A stretch of DNA of 62,324 bases. Origin: Deltaproteobacteria bacterium UBA2409. GTDB taxonomy: Bacteria > Bdellovibrionota_C > UBA2361 > DDRT01. The translations under genes were made by a program, and so were the position numbers. Positions within the stretch are counted from its first letter, which is position 1, and each line of letters opens with the position of its first letter. Of the stretch, positions 17,178 through 26,131 are shown in pieces. The DNA lies in contig DDRT01000004.1 of the NCBI GenBank assembly GCA_002343185.1, forward strand, positions 1 through 62,324, in the 5' to 3' direction. The notes beneath the pieces were generated by a model, which made no database searches, was not told the origin of the DNA, and saw only the letters and a list, made by a program, of their open reading frames with translations.

Positions 17178-17761
17178 CGCCAGTGATAGTTAAAGCTAAT
17201 ACTGATTCTATCTTCTTTTGCCTGATTGGCAGCAACTTCATGCCTTAGCCATGATTCAAATAGTACAAGATTTCCGGCCTTTGGTGTAATCGAATACCTA
17301 AATGGTCTTGGGGGTTGAGCCATATAGAAAGGCAACCTTGGATCTTCAAATGTAATACTAGAGGTTCCTTTTGGGGTTGAAACGTAATAAGTACCGCTTA
17401 TAGTTGAAAGAGGATGAAGATGCATTGGGTGAGTTACACTTTTAGGCATTATATTGACCCAACAATCGGTCATAAAAAATTCTTTATCTCTCATGTCATA
17501 CTGAAGTTTTTTTGAGAAACTTTTTACGGCCTTTCTTATACTTTTTTCAAGAGTTTCAAATGTTGAAGAAAAGGTATGAAGAGATGAAAGGGTTTGATAA
17601 GAGGTATATCCCCCAGGATAATTAGTCTTACACCACTTTTGACCCTCTTTGTCGTAGTCACGGATCTGATAGGCCTCCTTTTTAAGCTCTTTAATCAGCT
17701 TTGTCGTACCTAAGGGGGCATAGTGGATTAGGGTTGGGAATATTGAGATACTCATTTCCAA
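17174..17761 (-). CDS. putative 2-oxoglutarate/Fe(II)-dependent oxygenase
   Basis: 195 residues, like the TIGR02466/2OG-FeII_Oxy_5 family. Likely iron ligands are in HPMHLHP (H114, H116) and H174 (WLRHEVAAN); R185 in DRISISFN would bind 2-oxoglutarate. The SGTYYVSTP strand after the first motif is characteristic. The substrate is unknown. It is followed by the RlmI-like methyltransferase with a 4-base overlap, so a joint role in RNA or protein modification is possible but inferred only from position. Confidence 0.78.
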   Translation of the reverse strand: MEMSISIFPTLIHYAPLGTTKLIKELKKEAYQIRDYDKEGQKWCKTNYPGGYTSYQTLSSLHTFSSTFETLEKSIRKAVKSFSKKLQYDMRDKEFFMTDCWVNIMPKSVTHPMHLHPLSTISGTYYVSTPKGTSSITFEDPRLPFYMAQPPRPFRYSITPKAGNLVLFESWLRHEVAANQAKEDRISISFNYHWR

Positions 17762-17867
17762 GGTAGTTTTTAGTAATTTAAGGACTGAGTCAACTTGTTG
17801 AAACTTCTAGGTTTTAGATAAAATATTGCTAACTATTCTGAAAACTGCCCATAACCAATAAGGTATC

Positions 17868-19301
17868 ATGAGCAAAATCGAGGTCTCTGACGGACCCTTT
17901 TATTATAGAGAGATTAAGGCAGTTCAAACCCATAGAGATGGATTTGAAGAGCTGCTTGTTCCCGACATAAGGGATCCTAATAAGCCATTCTGCCCAGAAG
18001 AAGTAATTGAACTTTTCAACAATGCTAAACTTAAAGATACCAAATATGTTCATATCTTTGAGCGAAGAATCGCATCTTTATCCGATTTGCCCAAAGTATT
18101 AACAACCCTTCATCCTAGAGACTGGAGCCTTAAATCTTTAGACCACTTTACTAGTGAACATACTGACGCTGCGTTTCAACTTCATCTAACTTTGCTCAAC
18201 TTACCTCCAAAGTTAGTCTACGAAAAATTCGGCATCAATGCTGTTATTTGGACTGCATGTCACTCGCCAGATACTCAGTTTTATGTTGATCATCCTGTTA
18301 GTGTGAGAACATCTTTTCATGGCCATATCCAAGATTTTGACTATCGTGCCTGGCTAAAAAATATAAAAAATTGCTCCAAGAACTACTGCACTTTTCTAAA
18401 GGAACTACTAAAGGATAGCAATCCTAGATCAGATGAAATTGATAGAATGATTTCAGCATGCAACAGATGGCTCGATCCTTCCCATCCACTTCGTTCATTT
18501 ACAGTTTTGAAAAATCTGTTTATTGCGGATCAACTTTATGCTTTAGGCGATCAACTTACGGATTGCTCAAAGCTACAGGATCTTCTGCGTTGTAGTTTTT
18601 ATTCAGATAGGAGGTTTTCTGAAGAAGCTATTAACGATTATTCACTTAAATATTATCAACCGATGGGAACTAGAGATTTCGGGGATGCAACAAGAGCTCA
18701 TGACAGACTAGAAGAAATTATTTCACCAGATCAAAGAGATCCAGTTGAAGTAACCCTGAGAGGGCCCTTTCTAGATTCTCCCTTTGGATTAGTCCTATGC
18801 TGGAAGGGAGAGCCCCAAGCTGTTGTATCATTTTTAGCAACTGATCCACGAACCATAACAATCGTACAGCTCCAAGGAATCGTTGGTCGAAGATGGAAAG
18901 CTCATAGAGACAAATCCGGCAAGCTAGTAAAAAATCAAGTCTTTGATGAAGATGGGCGTCCAGTTCAAAGAGGCTCAAGAGGACTGATTGGTCTTAACTG
19001 GGATCTACTACTTATCAGATGTGCCGAAAACATCGCTCATAGCTTAGGAATTCCATCAACACAGATTCTTCCAGGTAAAGATAATCCGTGGACTGGAAGC
19101 GAGAAAGGTCGAAAGAAATTTTATGCACCTGAAGCTAGCAGGTACAATAAAGTTGCTGATACAATGGGATACGAATATGAGGAGTCTTTAGGAATTTTTA
19201 GAGTTGATCTAAAGCGTGATAAAAAAATTCCAACTGACAATCCCAGAACACCAAGGGGTAAAATGCTAAAAGCAGAAGCTTCTACTCCCACTCAATCGTA
19301 G
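17868..19301 (+). CDS. conserved-looking protein of unknown function (477 aa)
   Basis: I do not recognise this family with confidence. No signal peptide or membrane segment is visible. The N-terminal 280 residues are mixed alpha/beta. The C-terminal part (about 300-450) alternates strands and helices: PFGLVLCWKGEPQAVVSF, then IVQLQGI, then LIRCAENIAHSLGI, then YNKVADTMGYEYEESLGIFRVDL. This order is reminiscent of a GNAT-like acetyltransferase fold, but no acetyl-CoA loop is plain. A Shine-Dalgarno-like AAGG lies 5 bases before the ATG. The 3' end overlaps the convergent guaA by 20 bases. Confidence 0.7.
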   Translation: MSKIEVSDGPFYYREIKAVQTHRDGFEELLVPDIRDPNKPFCPEEVIELFNNAKLKDTKYVHIFERRIASLSDLPKVLTTLHPRDWSLKSLDHFTSEHTDAAFQLHLTLLNLPPKLVYEKFGINAVIWTACHSPDTQFYVDHPVSVRTSFHGHIQDFDYRAWLKNIKNCSKNYCTFLKELLKDSNPRSDEIDRMISACNRWLDPSHPLRSFTVLKNLFIADQLYALGDQLTDCSKLQDLLRCSFYSDRRFSEEAINDYSLKYYQPMGTRDFGDATRAHDRLEEIISPDQRDPVEVTLRGPFLDSPFGLVLCWKGEPQAVVSFLATDPRTITIVQLQGIVGRRWKAHRDKSGKLVKNQVFDEDGRPVQRGSRGLIGLNWDLLLIRCAENIAHSLGIPSTQILPGKDNPWTGSEKGRKKFYAPEASRYNKVADTMGYEYEESLGIFRVDLKRDKKIPTDNPRTPRGKMLKAEASTPTQS

Positions 19302-20799
19302 CTGGCGGTTTACTTGAGATATCAAGTACGACCCTATTTACACCTTTAACTTCATTAATAATTCTATTTGAAGCGGTTCTTAAAAGTTCATCTGGAAGAT
19401 AAACCCAATCAGCAGTCATTCCATCCTCAGATGTTACTGCTCTCAGTGCTGCTGTCATCTCATAAGTTCTTCCATCACCCATAACCCCAACACTTTGAAT
19501 TGGTAGAAGAACTGCAAAACTCTGCCAAAGGGTTCTATAAAGTCCTGCTTCTCTTATCTCTTCAAGAAATATAGCATCAACATCTTTTAGGATTCTTAAT
19601 CTCTCATCTGTTACTTCGCCTAATATTCTTATTGCAAGCCCAGGACCTGGGAACGGTTGCCTTTCAAGTATCTGAGTAGGTACTTCAAGCTCGCGGCCTA
19701 TAACCCTAACTTCATCCTTAAATAGCTCCCTTAGAGGCTCAATAAGCTTAAGCTTCATATCAGGAGGTAGCCCCCCTACGTTATGGTGAGTTTTAATGGT
19801 TGCTGATGGCCCTCTAACAGAGACACTCTCTATTACATCCGGGTAAAGAGTTCCTTGAACAAGATATTGAGCTTCTGGAATTCGTTTTGTTTCTTCATCA
19901 AAAACTTCAATAAATACTCTTCCGATAATCTTTCTCTTTTCCTCAGGATCAGTAATACCTTTTAGTGCAGATAAAAATCTCTCCTGTGCGTTAACTCTCT
20001 TAACTTGTAGTCCAATATCAGAGACTGCTTTTTCAACCTTATCTCCTTCATCTTTTCGTAAAAGGCCATTATCAACAAAAATACAATGAAGTCTCTTACC
20101 TAGAGCTTTTGACACCAGAGTTGCTGCTACTGTTGAATCAACACCACCGCTTAGTGCACATATAGCATGGGCATCATTTGGAACTTCGCGCTTAAGTCTC
20201 TCTACGGTTTCTTCAATAAAGTTACCAGCTGTCCAAACAGGCTTACACTGAGCGATCCTAAATAGGAAATTCCCTAAAATTTCTCTACCAAACTGAGTAT
20301 GAACGACTTCAGGATGAAATTGCACTGCAAACATTTTTTTCTCAAGGTTTGCCATAGCTGCTATTGGAGCACCAACACTTTTAGCGATGGTATTAAAACC
20401 TTTAGGCAGAGATTTGATATGATCACCGTGGCTCATCCAAACTCTAGAAGATGGAACCCCGTGAAATAATGGGCTCTCACCAACAAGATCTATAAAACTC
20501 TGGCCATATTCACGGCTTTCACCCTTTGAAAGCTCCCCTCCAAGATGATGAGCCATAAGCTGCATCCCGTAACAAACACCTAATATTGGAAGACCAACTG
20601 AAAACCAGCCTGTATCAAACTGAGGTGAATCTGGATCAGTTACACTTGAAGGCCCACCACTTAGTATAATCGCCTCAAACTCTCCTTTATCTGGTGTTTC
20701 TGTGCAGGGTTTTATTTCACAATAAACCTTATGCTCTCTCACACGTCTCGCAATTAGCTGCGTAAACTGAGAACCAAAATCAAGAATCAAAACGCTCAT
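19282..20799 (-). CDS. guaA: GMP synthase (glutamine-hydrolysing)
   Basis: 505 residues. The N-terminal glutamine amidotransferase has nucleophile C76 (GVCYGMQ) and the His-Glu pair in FHPEVVHT. The ATP pyrophosphatase domain has the PP-loop ALSGGVDSTVAA, and the C-terminal dimerisation domain has RQPFPGPGLAIR. It converts XMP to GMP. It is the last gene of the operon with der, rnc, mnmA and a cysteine desulfurase; its start overlaps the end of der by 20 bases. Confidence 0.97.
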   Translation of the reverse strand: MSVLILDFGSQFTQLIARRVREHKVYCEIKPCTETPDKGEFEAIILSGGPSSVTDPDSPQFDTGWFSVGLPILGVCYGMQLMAHHLGGELSKGESREYGQSFIDLVGESPLFHGVPSSRVWMSHGDHIKSLPKGFNTIAKSVGAPIAAMANLEKKMFAVQFHPEVVHTQFGREILGNFLFRIAQCKPVWTAGNFIEETVERLKREVPNDAHAICALSGGVDSTVAATLVSKALGKRLHCIFVDNGLLRKDEGDKVEKAVSDIGLQVKRVNAQERFLSALKGITDPEEKRKIIGRVFIEVFDEETKRIPEAQYLVQGTLYPDVIESVSVRGPSATIKTHHNVGGLPPDMKLKLIEPLRELFKDEVRVIGRELEVPTQILERQPFPGPGLAIRILGEVTDERLRILKDVDAIFLEEIREAGLYRTLWQSFAVLLPIQSVGVMGDGRTYEMTAALRAVTSEDGMTADWVYLPDELLRTASNRIINEVKGVNRVVLDISSKPPATIEWE

Positions 20800-22171
20800 A
20801 CTCTATACCCTCTTCCTCTTCATGTTTCTCTTTTGAGGCTCCTTTTTCGGATTTCTTTCTGAATACTACCCTGATTTCGGTTCCCGTCAAAGGAAACTCT
20901 TCACGAATCGCTTTTAGAAGGTATCGTTCATACTGGGCTGATACCCCCTTAGGATGATTACAAAAGATTACAATAGTTGGTGGAGCAACCCCTATCTGGG
21001 TTGCAAAAAAGAATTTAATAGGTGTTGTTCTATATACAGGAGGAGGAACTTTTAAAACAGCAGTTTCGATAGTTCGATTAAGTTTTGCTGTTGGTAATCT
21101 AGTTTCCCTTGCCTCATAAACTTCCTTAGCAAGATCTAGGATATTCGGGCATTTTTTTCCGGTTAAAGCAGAAACAAATAATATAGGAGCATACGGAGCA
21201 AACTTAAATGCGTCTCTTACTGCATTTTCAAAAGCCTTAGTGGACTTTTCCTCAACTATGTCCCATTTGTTGAGGACAATAATAAGACCTTTTCCTTTAT
21301 CATGAGCTAAAGTTGCTATTTTTTTATCCTGATCGCTTGGAATCCCTTCAGTGGCATCTAAAATTAATACTACAACATCGCTACCAGCAATTGACTTTGT
21401 GGTTCTTAGACTTGAGTACCTCTCAACACTTCCTTCTTCGATATTAGATTTTCTTCTAAGACCTGCTGTATCAATAATTGTATAAAGCTGGCCATCTCTA
21501 ATTACAGAAACTTCAATCGAATCTCGAGTAGTGCCTGGCTTATCTGCAACTACTACTCGCTTTTTGCCCAATAATGTATTCACTAAAGTAGACTTACCTA
21601 CATTAGGCTTTCCTACTAAAGAGATCCTGATACCTTTATCAGCTCTAACTAGCCCTTCTTTAAACTTTCCAATCGAAAGCGCCTCATCTTTAATCCTTGC
21701 AACGAGCTCACCAATTCCTTGCCGATGTGCAGCACTGACAAGAAACGGTTCATCGATTCCTAATCCAAAAAACTCAACACTAGACTCTTTAGTTTCTTTC
21801 TTTTCGCATTTATTGATCACATACAAGATCTTCTTTCCAGAATTTCTAAGTAGTCTCACAACTTCTCTATCGGATTCCTGAGGACCATTTATCCCATCAA
21901 ATACACATAAGATAATATCTGCCTCTGAAATAGCTATCTCAGCTTGATCTCTTACGAGTGGCTCCATTTCAGCATCTTCATCCCCTATAACTCCTCCAGT
22001 ATCAACGAGCCAGAACGGAAATTCATATCGATTAACCATAAAAGCTTGTCTGTCTCTTGTAACACCTGGGGTGTCATCAACTATCGCGGTACGAAAACCT
22101 AAAATTGCATTACAAAGTGAGGATTTCCCAACATTTGTTCTTCCAATCACAGCTACTACAGGAACACTCAT
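20780..22171 (-). CDS. der: ribosome-assembly GTPase Der (EngA)
   Basis: 463 residues with two consecutive G domains. The first has GRTNVGKSSL at 10-19, DTPGVTRD and NKCEKK. The second has GKPNVGKSTL, DTAGLRRK and NKWD. A C-terminal KH-like domain follows, plus a charged lysine/glutamate-rich tail. Der acts in 50S subunit maturation. It overlaps rnc upstream by 4 bases and guaA downstream by 20. Confidence 0.96.
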   Translation of the reverse strand: MSVPVVAVIGRTNVGKSSLCNAILGFRTAIVDDTPGVTRDRQAFMVNRYEFPFWLVDTGGVIGDEDAEMEPLVRDQAEIAISEADIILCVFDGINGPQESDREVVRLLRNSGKKILYVINKCEKKETKESSVEFFGLGIDEPFLVSAAHRQGIGELVARIKDEALSIGKFKEGLVRADKGIRISLVGKPNVGKSTLVNTLLGKKRVVVADKPGTTRDSIEVSVIRDGQLYTIIDTAGLRRKSNIEEGSVERYSSLRTTKSIAGSDVVVLILDATEGIPSDQDKKIATLAHDKGKGLIIVLNKWDIVEEKSTKAFENAVRDAFKFAPYAPILFVSALTGKKCPNILDLAKEVYEARETRLPTAKLNRTIETAVLKVPPPVYRTTPIKFFFATQIGVAPPTIVIFCNHPKGVSAQYERYLLKAIREEFPLTGTEIRVVFRKKSEKGASKEKHEEEEGIEYERFDS

Positions 22172-22815
22172 ACTACCTCTTTTAATTTTTCTAGCGCTTC
22201 CTCTGCTGCTCTAGCTTGAGATAGCTTCTTTGACTCACCTTGACCACGACCTAAAACTTGGCCTTCTATTTTCACAACTGAAGAAAATGTAGGCGCATGA
22301 TCTGGACCTTCAGTTGATTCAAGTTCATAAACTGGAGGCTCTTTATTTAATTGATGAAGAAGTTCCTGAAGCTCTGTTTTAGGATCTCTTGGAGAAACTG
22401 TTTTTACACGATCTTTGAATAGCAGCTCCCCAAATTTAAATGCCTCTTCGAAAGTTGAATCAAGAAAGACCGCACCACAAAGTGCTTCAACAACATCTGC
22501 AACTAGATTTTGATTCATTCCCTGCTTGGCTCGTATAAACCTCTCGAGACCGAGCTCTCTTCCAGCCTGACTTAATCCATTACTACTCACAAGTGTAGCT
22601 CTCATCTTTGAAAGCTCTCCTTCTGGACTATTAGGATGTGCATCAATCAGCAACTTAGCTACAACTAAATCTATTACAGCATCCCCTAGGAATTCATAAC
22701 GCTCATAGTGATCCTGACTTCTCATTGACGAATGAGTAAGTGCAGTTTCAAGATGACTCTTGTTCTTAAATGTGTATCCAATCAAGGTTTCAAGCTCGTC
22801 CAATTCGCCCTCCAC
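22168..22815 (-). CDS. rnc: ribonuclease III
   Basis: 215 residues. The endonuclease signature YEFLGDAVIDL (41-50 region) supplies the metal-binding E41 and D45, and a second acidic pair is in DVVEALCGAVFLD. A double-stranded RNA-binding domain occupies the last 70 residues (KTELQELLHQLNKE ... SQARAAEEALEKL). It processes rRNA and structured transcripts, including possibly the many hairpin repeats of this genome. The start overlaps the mnmA 3' end by 26 bases. Confidence 0.96.
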   Translation of the reverse strand: MEGELDELETLIGYTFKNKSHLETALTHSSMRSQDHYERYEFLGDAVIDLVVAKLLIDAHPNSPEGELSKMRATLVSSNGLSQAGRELGLERFIRAKQGMNQNLVADVVEALCGAVFLDSTFEEAFKFGELLFKDRVKTVSPRDPKTELQELLHQLNKEPPVYELESTEGPDHAPTFSSVVKIEGQVLGRGQGESKKLSQARAAEEALEKLKEVV

Positions 22816-23851
22816 CTAAAAGCTCATCACCATTATAAAATACAGCAGCTTGCCCTGGAGCAATTACACAGCTTTCTTCAGTTAATGTTACCCAAGCTCC
22901 ACCATCTACTATCTCAACTTTGGCAGGAGAACCGCGGTGACGAGATCTGACCTGTATTGTTCCTTCAAATCTATCTTCATCAGGGTAAAGAAAGGCAAAA
23001 TCTTTTATAAAAAACTTCTCTCTCTCAAGATCTTTCTTTGTTCCTACTACAACTTCATTACTCTCGGGGCGTATCTCAACAACATACAGCGGCTCATAAA
23101 GGCCACCGATCTTAATCCCCTTTCTTTGCCCTACAGTAAACTCATGAATTCCGTCGTGAGCACCAAGTCTTTCTCCTGTTGTAGAAACAAGATAACCAGC
23201 GGGGGGTTTACCGATTCTAGCTATAAAGTCGCTATTTTTTCCTGAAACAAAACAGATATCTTGAGATTCAGGTTTATCTGCAGTTGGAAGTCCTGCACCT
23301 TCTGCAAGTTTTCTCACTTCTGGTTTTGTAAGATGCCCAACAGGAAAGCTTGTCTCCTTTAACTCCTCATATGTAATTGAATAGAGAAAGTAGCTTTGAT
23401 CTTTCTCTCTGTCTGCGCCTCTATACAATCTCAATCTACCATCTACCTCTTTAATCTGCGCATAGTGCCCAGTTGCTACAGAGTTAGCACCAAAAGATCT
23501 CGCTCTTTCACGTAACTCTTTAAACTTTACTTTTGAGTTACAGTCGATACATGGATTAGGAGTGATCCCTTTATTATAAGAATCTACAAATTTATCGATA
23601 ACTTCTGACTTGAAAGTCTTTTCGAAATCAAAAACGTAATAAGGAATCCCAATTTTCGAAGCGGTTTTTCTTGCATCTGTGAAATCATCAGGTGCGCAGC
23701 AGGTAGCTCGACTCAAACAGCCACCATTATTTCGATAATCCCAAACTTGCATCGAAACTCCTACTGCCTCAACACCTTTCTCTTTCAAAAGCAGTGCTGC
23801 TACTGAAGAATCAACTCCGCCTGACATGGCTACAACGACTCTCATAAGCAC
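22790..23851 (-). CDS. mnmA: tRNA 2-thiouridylase MnmA
   Basis: 353 residues. The PP-loop MSGGVDSSVA lies at 9-18; the sulfur-carrying cysteine is probably C104 in NPCIDCNSKVKF, and the partner cysteine lies in SQDICFV. It thiolates U34 of tRNA-Lys, Glu and Gln. It overlaps the cysteine desulfurase, the likely sulfur source, by 10 bases. tRNA-Lys(TTT), one expected substrate, lies at 37869. Confidence 0.95.
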   Translation of the reverse strand: MLMRVVVAMSGGVDSSVAALLLKEKGVEAVGVSMQVWDYRNNGGCLSRATCCAPDDFTDARKTASKIGIPYYVFDFEKTFKSEVIDKFVDSYNKGITPNPCIDCNSKVKFKELRERARSFGANSVATGHYAQIKEVDGRLRLYRGADREKDQSYFLYSITYEELKETSFPVGHLTKPEVRKLAEGAGLPTADKPESQDICFVSGKNSDFIARIGKPPAGYLVSTTGERLGAHDGIHEFTVGQRKGIKIGGLYEPLYVVEIRPESNEVVVGTKKDLEREKFFIKDFAFLYPDEDRFEGTIQVRSRHRGSPAKVEIVDGGAWVTLTEESCVIAPGQAAVFYNGDELLGGGRIGRA

Positions 23852-24960
23852 CTTACTAAAGCCTCAAGACCAGAGGCTAACTCTTCAAATCTGGTTTCTG
23901 CATTAAAGCTAATTCTTAAACACTCTTTTGCTTCATCCTCACTGAACCCATGAGCTAAAAGAACATGCGAGCTTTCTGGTTTTCCTGATGCACAAGCACT
24001 CCCTGCTGAAACTAGTACTCCCTCTAGATCAAGTGCTATTAAAAGATCATCGGCCTTTCGTCCAGGAAATCTAACGTGCAAAGTATTCGGGAGTGAGTCT
24101 TCATCTTTAAAATTAATCTGATAAGGGATCTGTTTTCTCGTAAGCTCACTTTCAAGTTTGTCTGAGAACCATAGCTTCATAGCTTTATATCTTACGATTC
24201 TTGATTCGAATTTTTGTCTGGCAATTCTTGCAGCAATACCAAAAGAGATAATTCCTAAGGTATTTTCAGTGCCAGCTCTAAACCTTACCTCTTGTGGCCC
24301 CCCGTGGATTAGAGGTTTAAATTGTGCTCCATCTTTGATTATTAAGGCTCCAACACCAGAGAATGCACCAATTTTATGTCCTGAAATTGAGATTGTGTCA
24401 GCAAAGAGTTCTTTAAAATTGATCTCTACTTTTCCAAGCGCTTGTACACAATCTGAATGAGTTGGAATCCAGGGAAAGTTACTTTTTACATATGTAAAAA
24501 GCTCTGAAACTTTATAAACTTTTCCGGTCTCATTGTTTGCAAGCATTAAAGTTACAAGTCTTGTATTTTCATCAACTTTTTCCCTTAACTTTTCAGGCTC
24601 GCAAATCCTGCACTCAACCTTATCGAATGATTTGCATGTTTCTAAAACGGCCGGGTGCTCCACATTAGAACAAACAAGATTATTTTCGCGGGTTGCCCCA
24701 GAAAGGGCTGAACTAATGGCAGAATTACTACTTTCTGTGGCACCTGAGGTGAATACTATCCTATCCCGTCTATCTGCCCCTATTAGGGTTCTAATCTCTT
24801 CTCTTGCGTCTTCTATGGCAGCTCTGGCTACCTGGCCACCTCTATGAATTGAGCTTGGGTTTAAGTATCTAGAATGATTAGATAAAACTTCCTCAGCCAC
24901 CTCAGGGAGAACTCCATAAGTTGCATTTGCGTCAAAATTGATAAAAGAGCCACCATTCAT
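23842..24960 (-). CDS. cysteine desulfurase, NifS/IscS family
   Basis: 372-residue PLP enzyme that releases sulfur from cysteine. NFDANATYGVLPEV opens the fold. FTSGATESSN is a PLP-binding region, the PLP lysine is in SGHKIGAFSGVG, and the mobile-loop nucleophile is the cysteine in SAGSACASG. It is first in the operon and its stop overlaps mnmA, so it probably feeds tRNA thiolation and perhaps Fe-S assembly. No iscU is adjacent. Whether it is the sole IscS cannot be told here. Confidence 0.93.
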   Translation of the reverse strand: MNGGSFINFDANATYGVLPEVAEEVLSNHSRYLNPSSIHRGGQVARAAIEDAREEIRTLIGADRRDRIVFTSGATESSNSAISSALSGATRENNLVCSNVEHPAVLETCKSFDKVECRICEPEKLREKVDENTRLVTLMLANNETGKVYKVSELFTYVKSNFPWIPTHSDCVQALGKVEINFKELFADTISISGHKIGAFSGVGALIIKDGAQFKPLIHGGPQEVRFRAGTENTLGIISFGIAARIARQKFESRIVRYKAMKLWFSDKLESELTRKQIPYQINFKDEDSLPNTLHVRFPGRKADDLLIALDLEGVLVSAGSACASGKPESSHVLLAHGFSEDEAKECLRISFNAETRFEELASGLEALVRCL

Positions 24961-25010
24961 AAAGGGAACCTAAAGTGCATCCGAAAGATAGTTAAGAGGA
25001 GAATAATACT

Positions 25011-25277
25011 ATGGCAGGTGATATGACGCAAAGAGTGGGAGCCAGCAGCGGAGCCTTCGTTTCCCAAGGCCAAGCAGCCCAGGCAGCAGCTTCTGAAGCC
25101 ACTAGAAACAGCAAACAAGCTGATAGAGATCAACAGATTAGAGCTGAGAAAGCTCGTGGAACTAATGAGCAGGCTTCTAGAAAACGAGAATCAAGAGAGG
25201 CGCTCGAGCAGGAACAAGATCAGGAGCGAGCAAGGGCAAGAGACACTGAGGAAAAGAAACTTAGAGCCGTTGCATAG
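25011..25277 (+). CDS. small charged, probably coiled-coil protein
   Basis: 88 residues, very rich in Ala, Gln, Glu, Arg and Lys, with no cysteine, tryptophan or hydrophobic core. The C-terminal half (EQASRKRESREALEQEQDQE) should form a single helix or coiled coil. A strong Shine-Dalgarno (AAGAGGAG) lies about 10 bases before the ATG, which supports a real gene. It is divergent from the cysteine desulfurase. Function unknown. Confidence 0.6.
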   Translation: MAGDMTQRVGASSGAFVSQGQAAQAAASEATRNSKQADRDQQIRAEKARGTNEQASRKRESREALEQEQDQERARARDTEEKKLRAVA

Positions 25278-25315
25278 GAAACTTTTTTAAACTCTGACCG
25301 AATTACTCTTAAAGA

Positions 25316-25597
25316 GTGAGAAAATTTCTTATACCTATTAGTCTGATTCTTCTTGGTTCTATTTTTTATTTAAGTTGGCACTCAAAAACCTTAGGCCATC
25401 TCCTTATTCTTGAAGGAGAAGACACTATGGCGATTGGAGGTAAAATTAAAGATTTCTCAGAAAGAGAGCTAATTCTTATTCCAGGTGTAGGTGATAAGCT
25501 AGCTAAAGAAATTCTTAGATCTAAAACTCTTATCGATGCAAAAGGGGTTGGGGAGAAAACTGAGAAGAAATTAAAAAAATATCTGGATAAGAAGTGA
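25316..25597 (+). CDS. membrane-anchored helix-hairpin-helix protein, ComEA-like
   Basis: 93 residues from a GTG start (preceded by AAAGA). One N-terminal membrane segment (FLIPISLILLGSIFYLSW) is followed by a linker and two HhH units, ELILIPGVGDKLAKEIL and IDAKGVGEKTEKKLKKYL. This is the layout of ComEA-like DNA-binding proteins, with a signal anchor. It could bind DNA on the outer face of the inner membrane. The repeat at 25603 begins just after the stop. Confidence 0.7.
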   Translation: MRKFLIPISLILLGSIFYLSWHSKTLGHLLILEGEDTMAIGGKIKDFSERELILIPGVGDKLAKEILRSKTLIDAKGVGEKTEKKLKKYLDKK

Positions 25598-25602
25598 TGG
25601 TG

Positions 25603-25690
25603 CTTGGGGGTCAGGCCGGGAGGCCTGAACAGGCAAGAATTACGTCTGGTCAGGCCTTCCGGCCTGACCCCCAACAGCCTGACCCCCAAG
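25603..25690. repeat. TTGGGGGTCAGG element, copy 3 (double)
   Basis: CTTGGGGGTCAGGCCGGGAGGCCTGA, a short spacer, then an inverted copy GGTCAGGCCTTCCGGCC and a second terminal CCTGACCCCCAAG. The two half-elements point at each other. It fills the gap between two convergent genes. Confidence 0.85.
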
Positions 25691-25698
25691 TATAAGAT

Positions 25699-26055
25699 CT
25701 AATAACTTTCTAACGCCTGGCTTAGTGAAACTATATCTTCAGCCTCAATCTCTTTAGGTAGATCTTTTTGATTTCTAAAAACCACAGCACCACCTCTAGC
25801 TACTGCTCGCTTAAGATCACTCTCAAGTGTACAAAGCTCAAGAAGTTCTATCACAGAACCTGAGGCGTTTATCAGAGAAGTTAAAAATGTTCTTGTATTA
25901 TTAAGTGAAGCTCCGAACTCTCGTATTACTATCGGCTGATCAGTTCCTACTCTTAGAACAACATGAAGCTTATCAAAAGCCTCAAAAATATATGCCTCTC
26001 TTCTAAAGACCCAAGGGAAAATTTCTCCCAATCCTGATACTACAGAAGCTTCCAT
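25699..26055 (-). CDS. hypothetical protein (118 aa)
   Basis: No family recognised. The sequence is a compact mixed alpha/beta protein (strands FEAFDKLHVVLRVG and GGAVVFRN; helix GSVIELLELCTLESDLKRAVA) with no signal peptide. It is downstream of lysC on the same strand, about 75 bp from the lysC stop, and ends next to a palindromic repeat. Confidence 0.55.
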   Translation of the reverse strand: MEASVVSGLGEIFPWVFRREAYIFEAFDKLHVVLRVGTDQPIVIREFGASLNNTRTFLTSLINASGSVIELLELCTLESDLKRAVARGGAVVFRNQKDLPKEIEAEDIVSLSQALESY

Positions 26056-26131
26056 GTGGGGGAGTCTAGCACTTTTATGATTTAAGCCAAGCCTAAAAGT
26101 TTAAATTAGTTAAACTAGAGATTTTATACAG

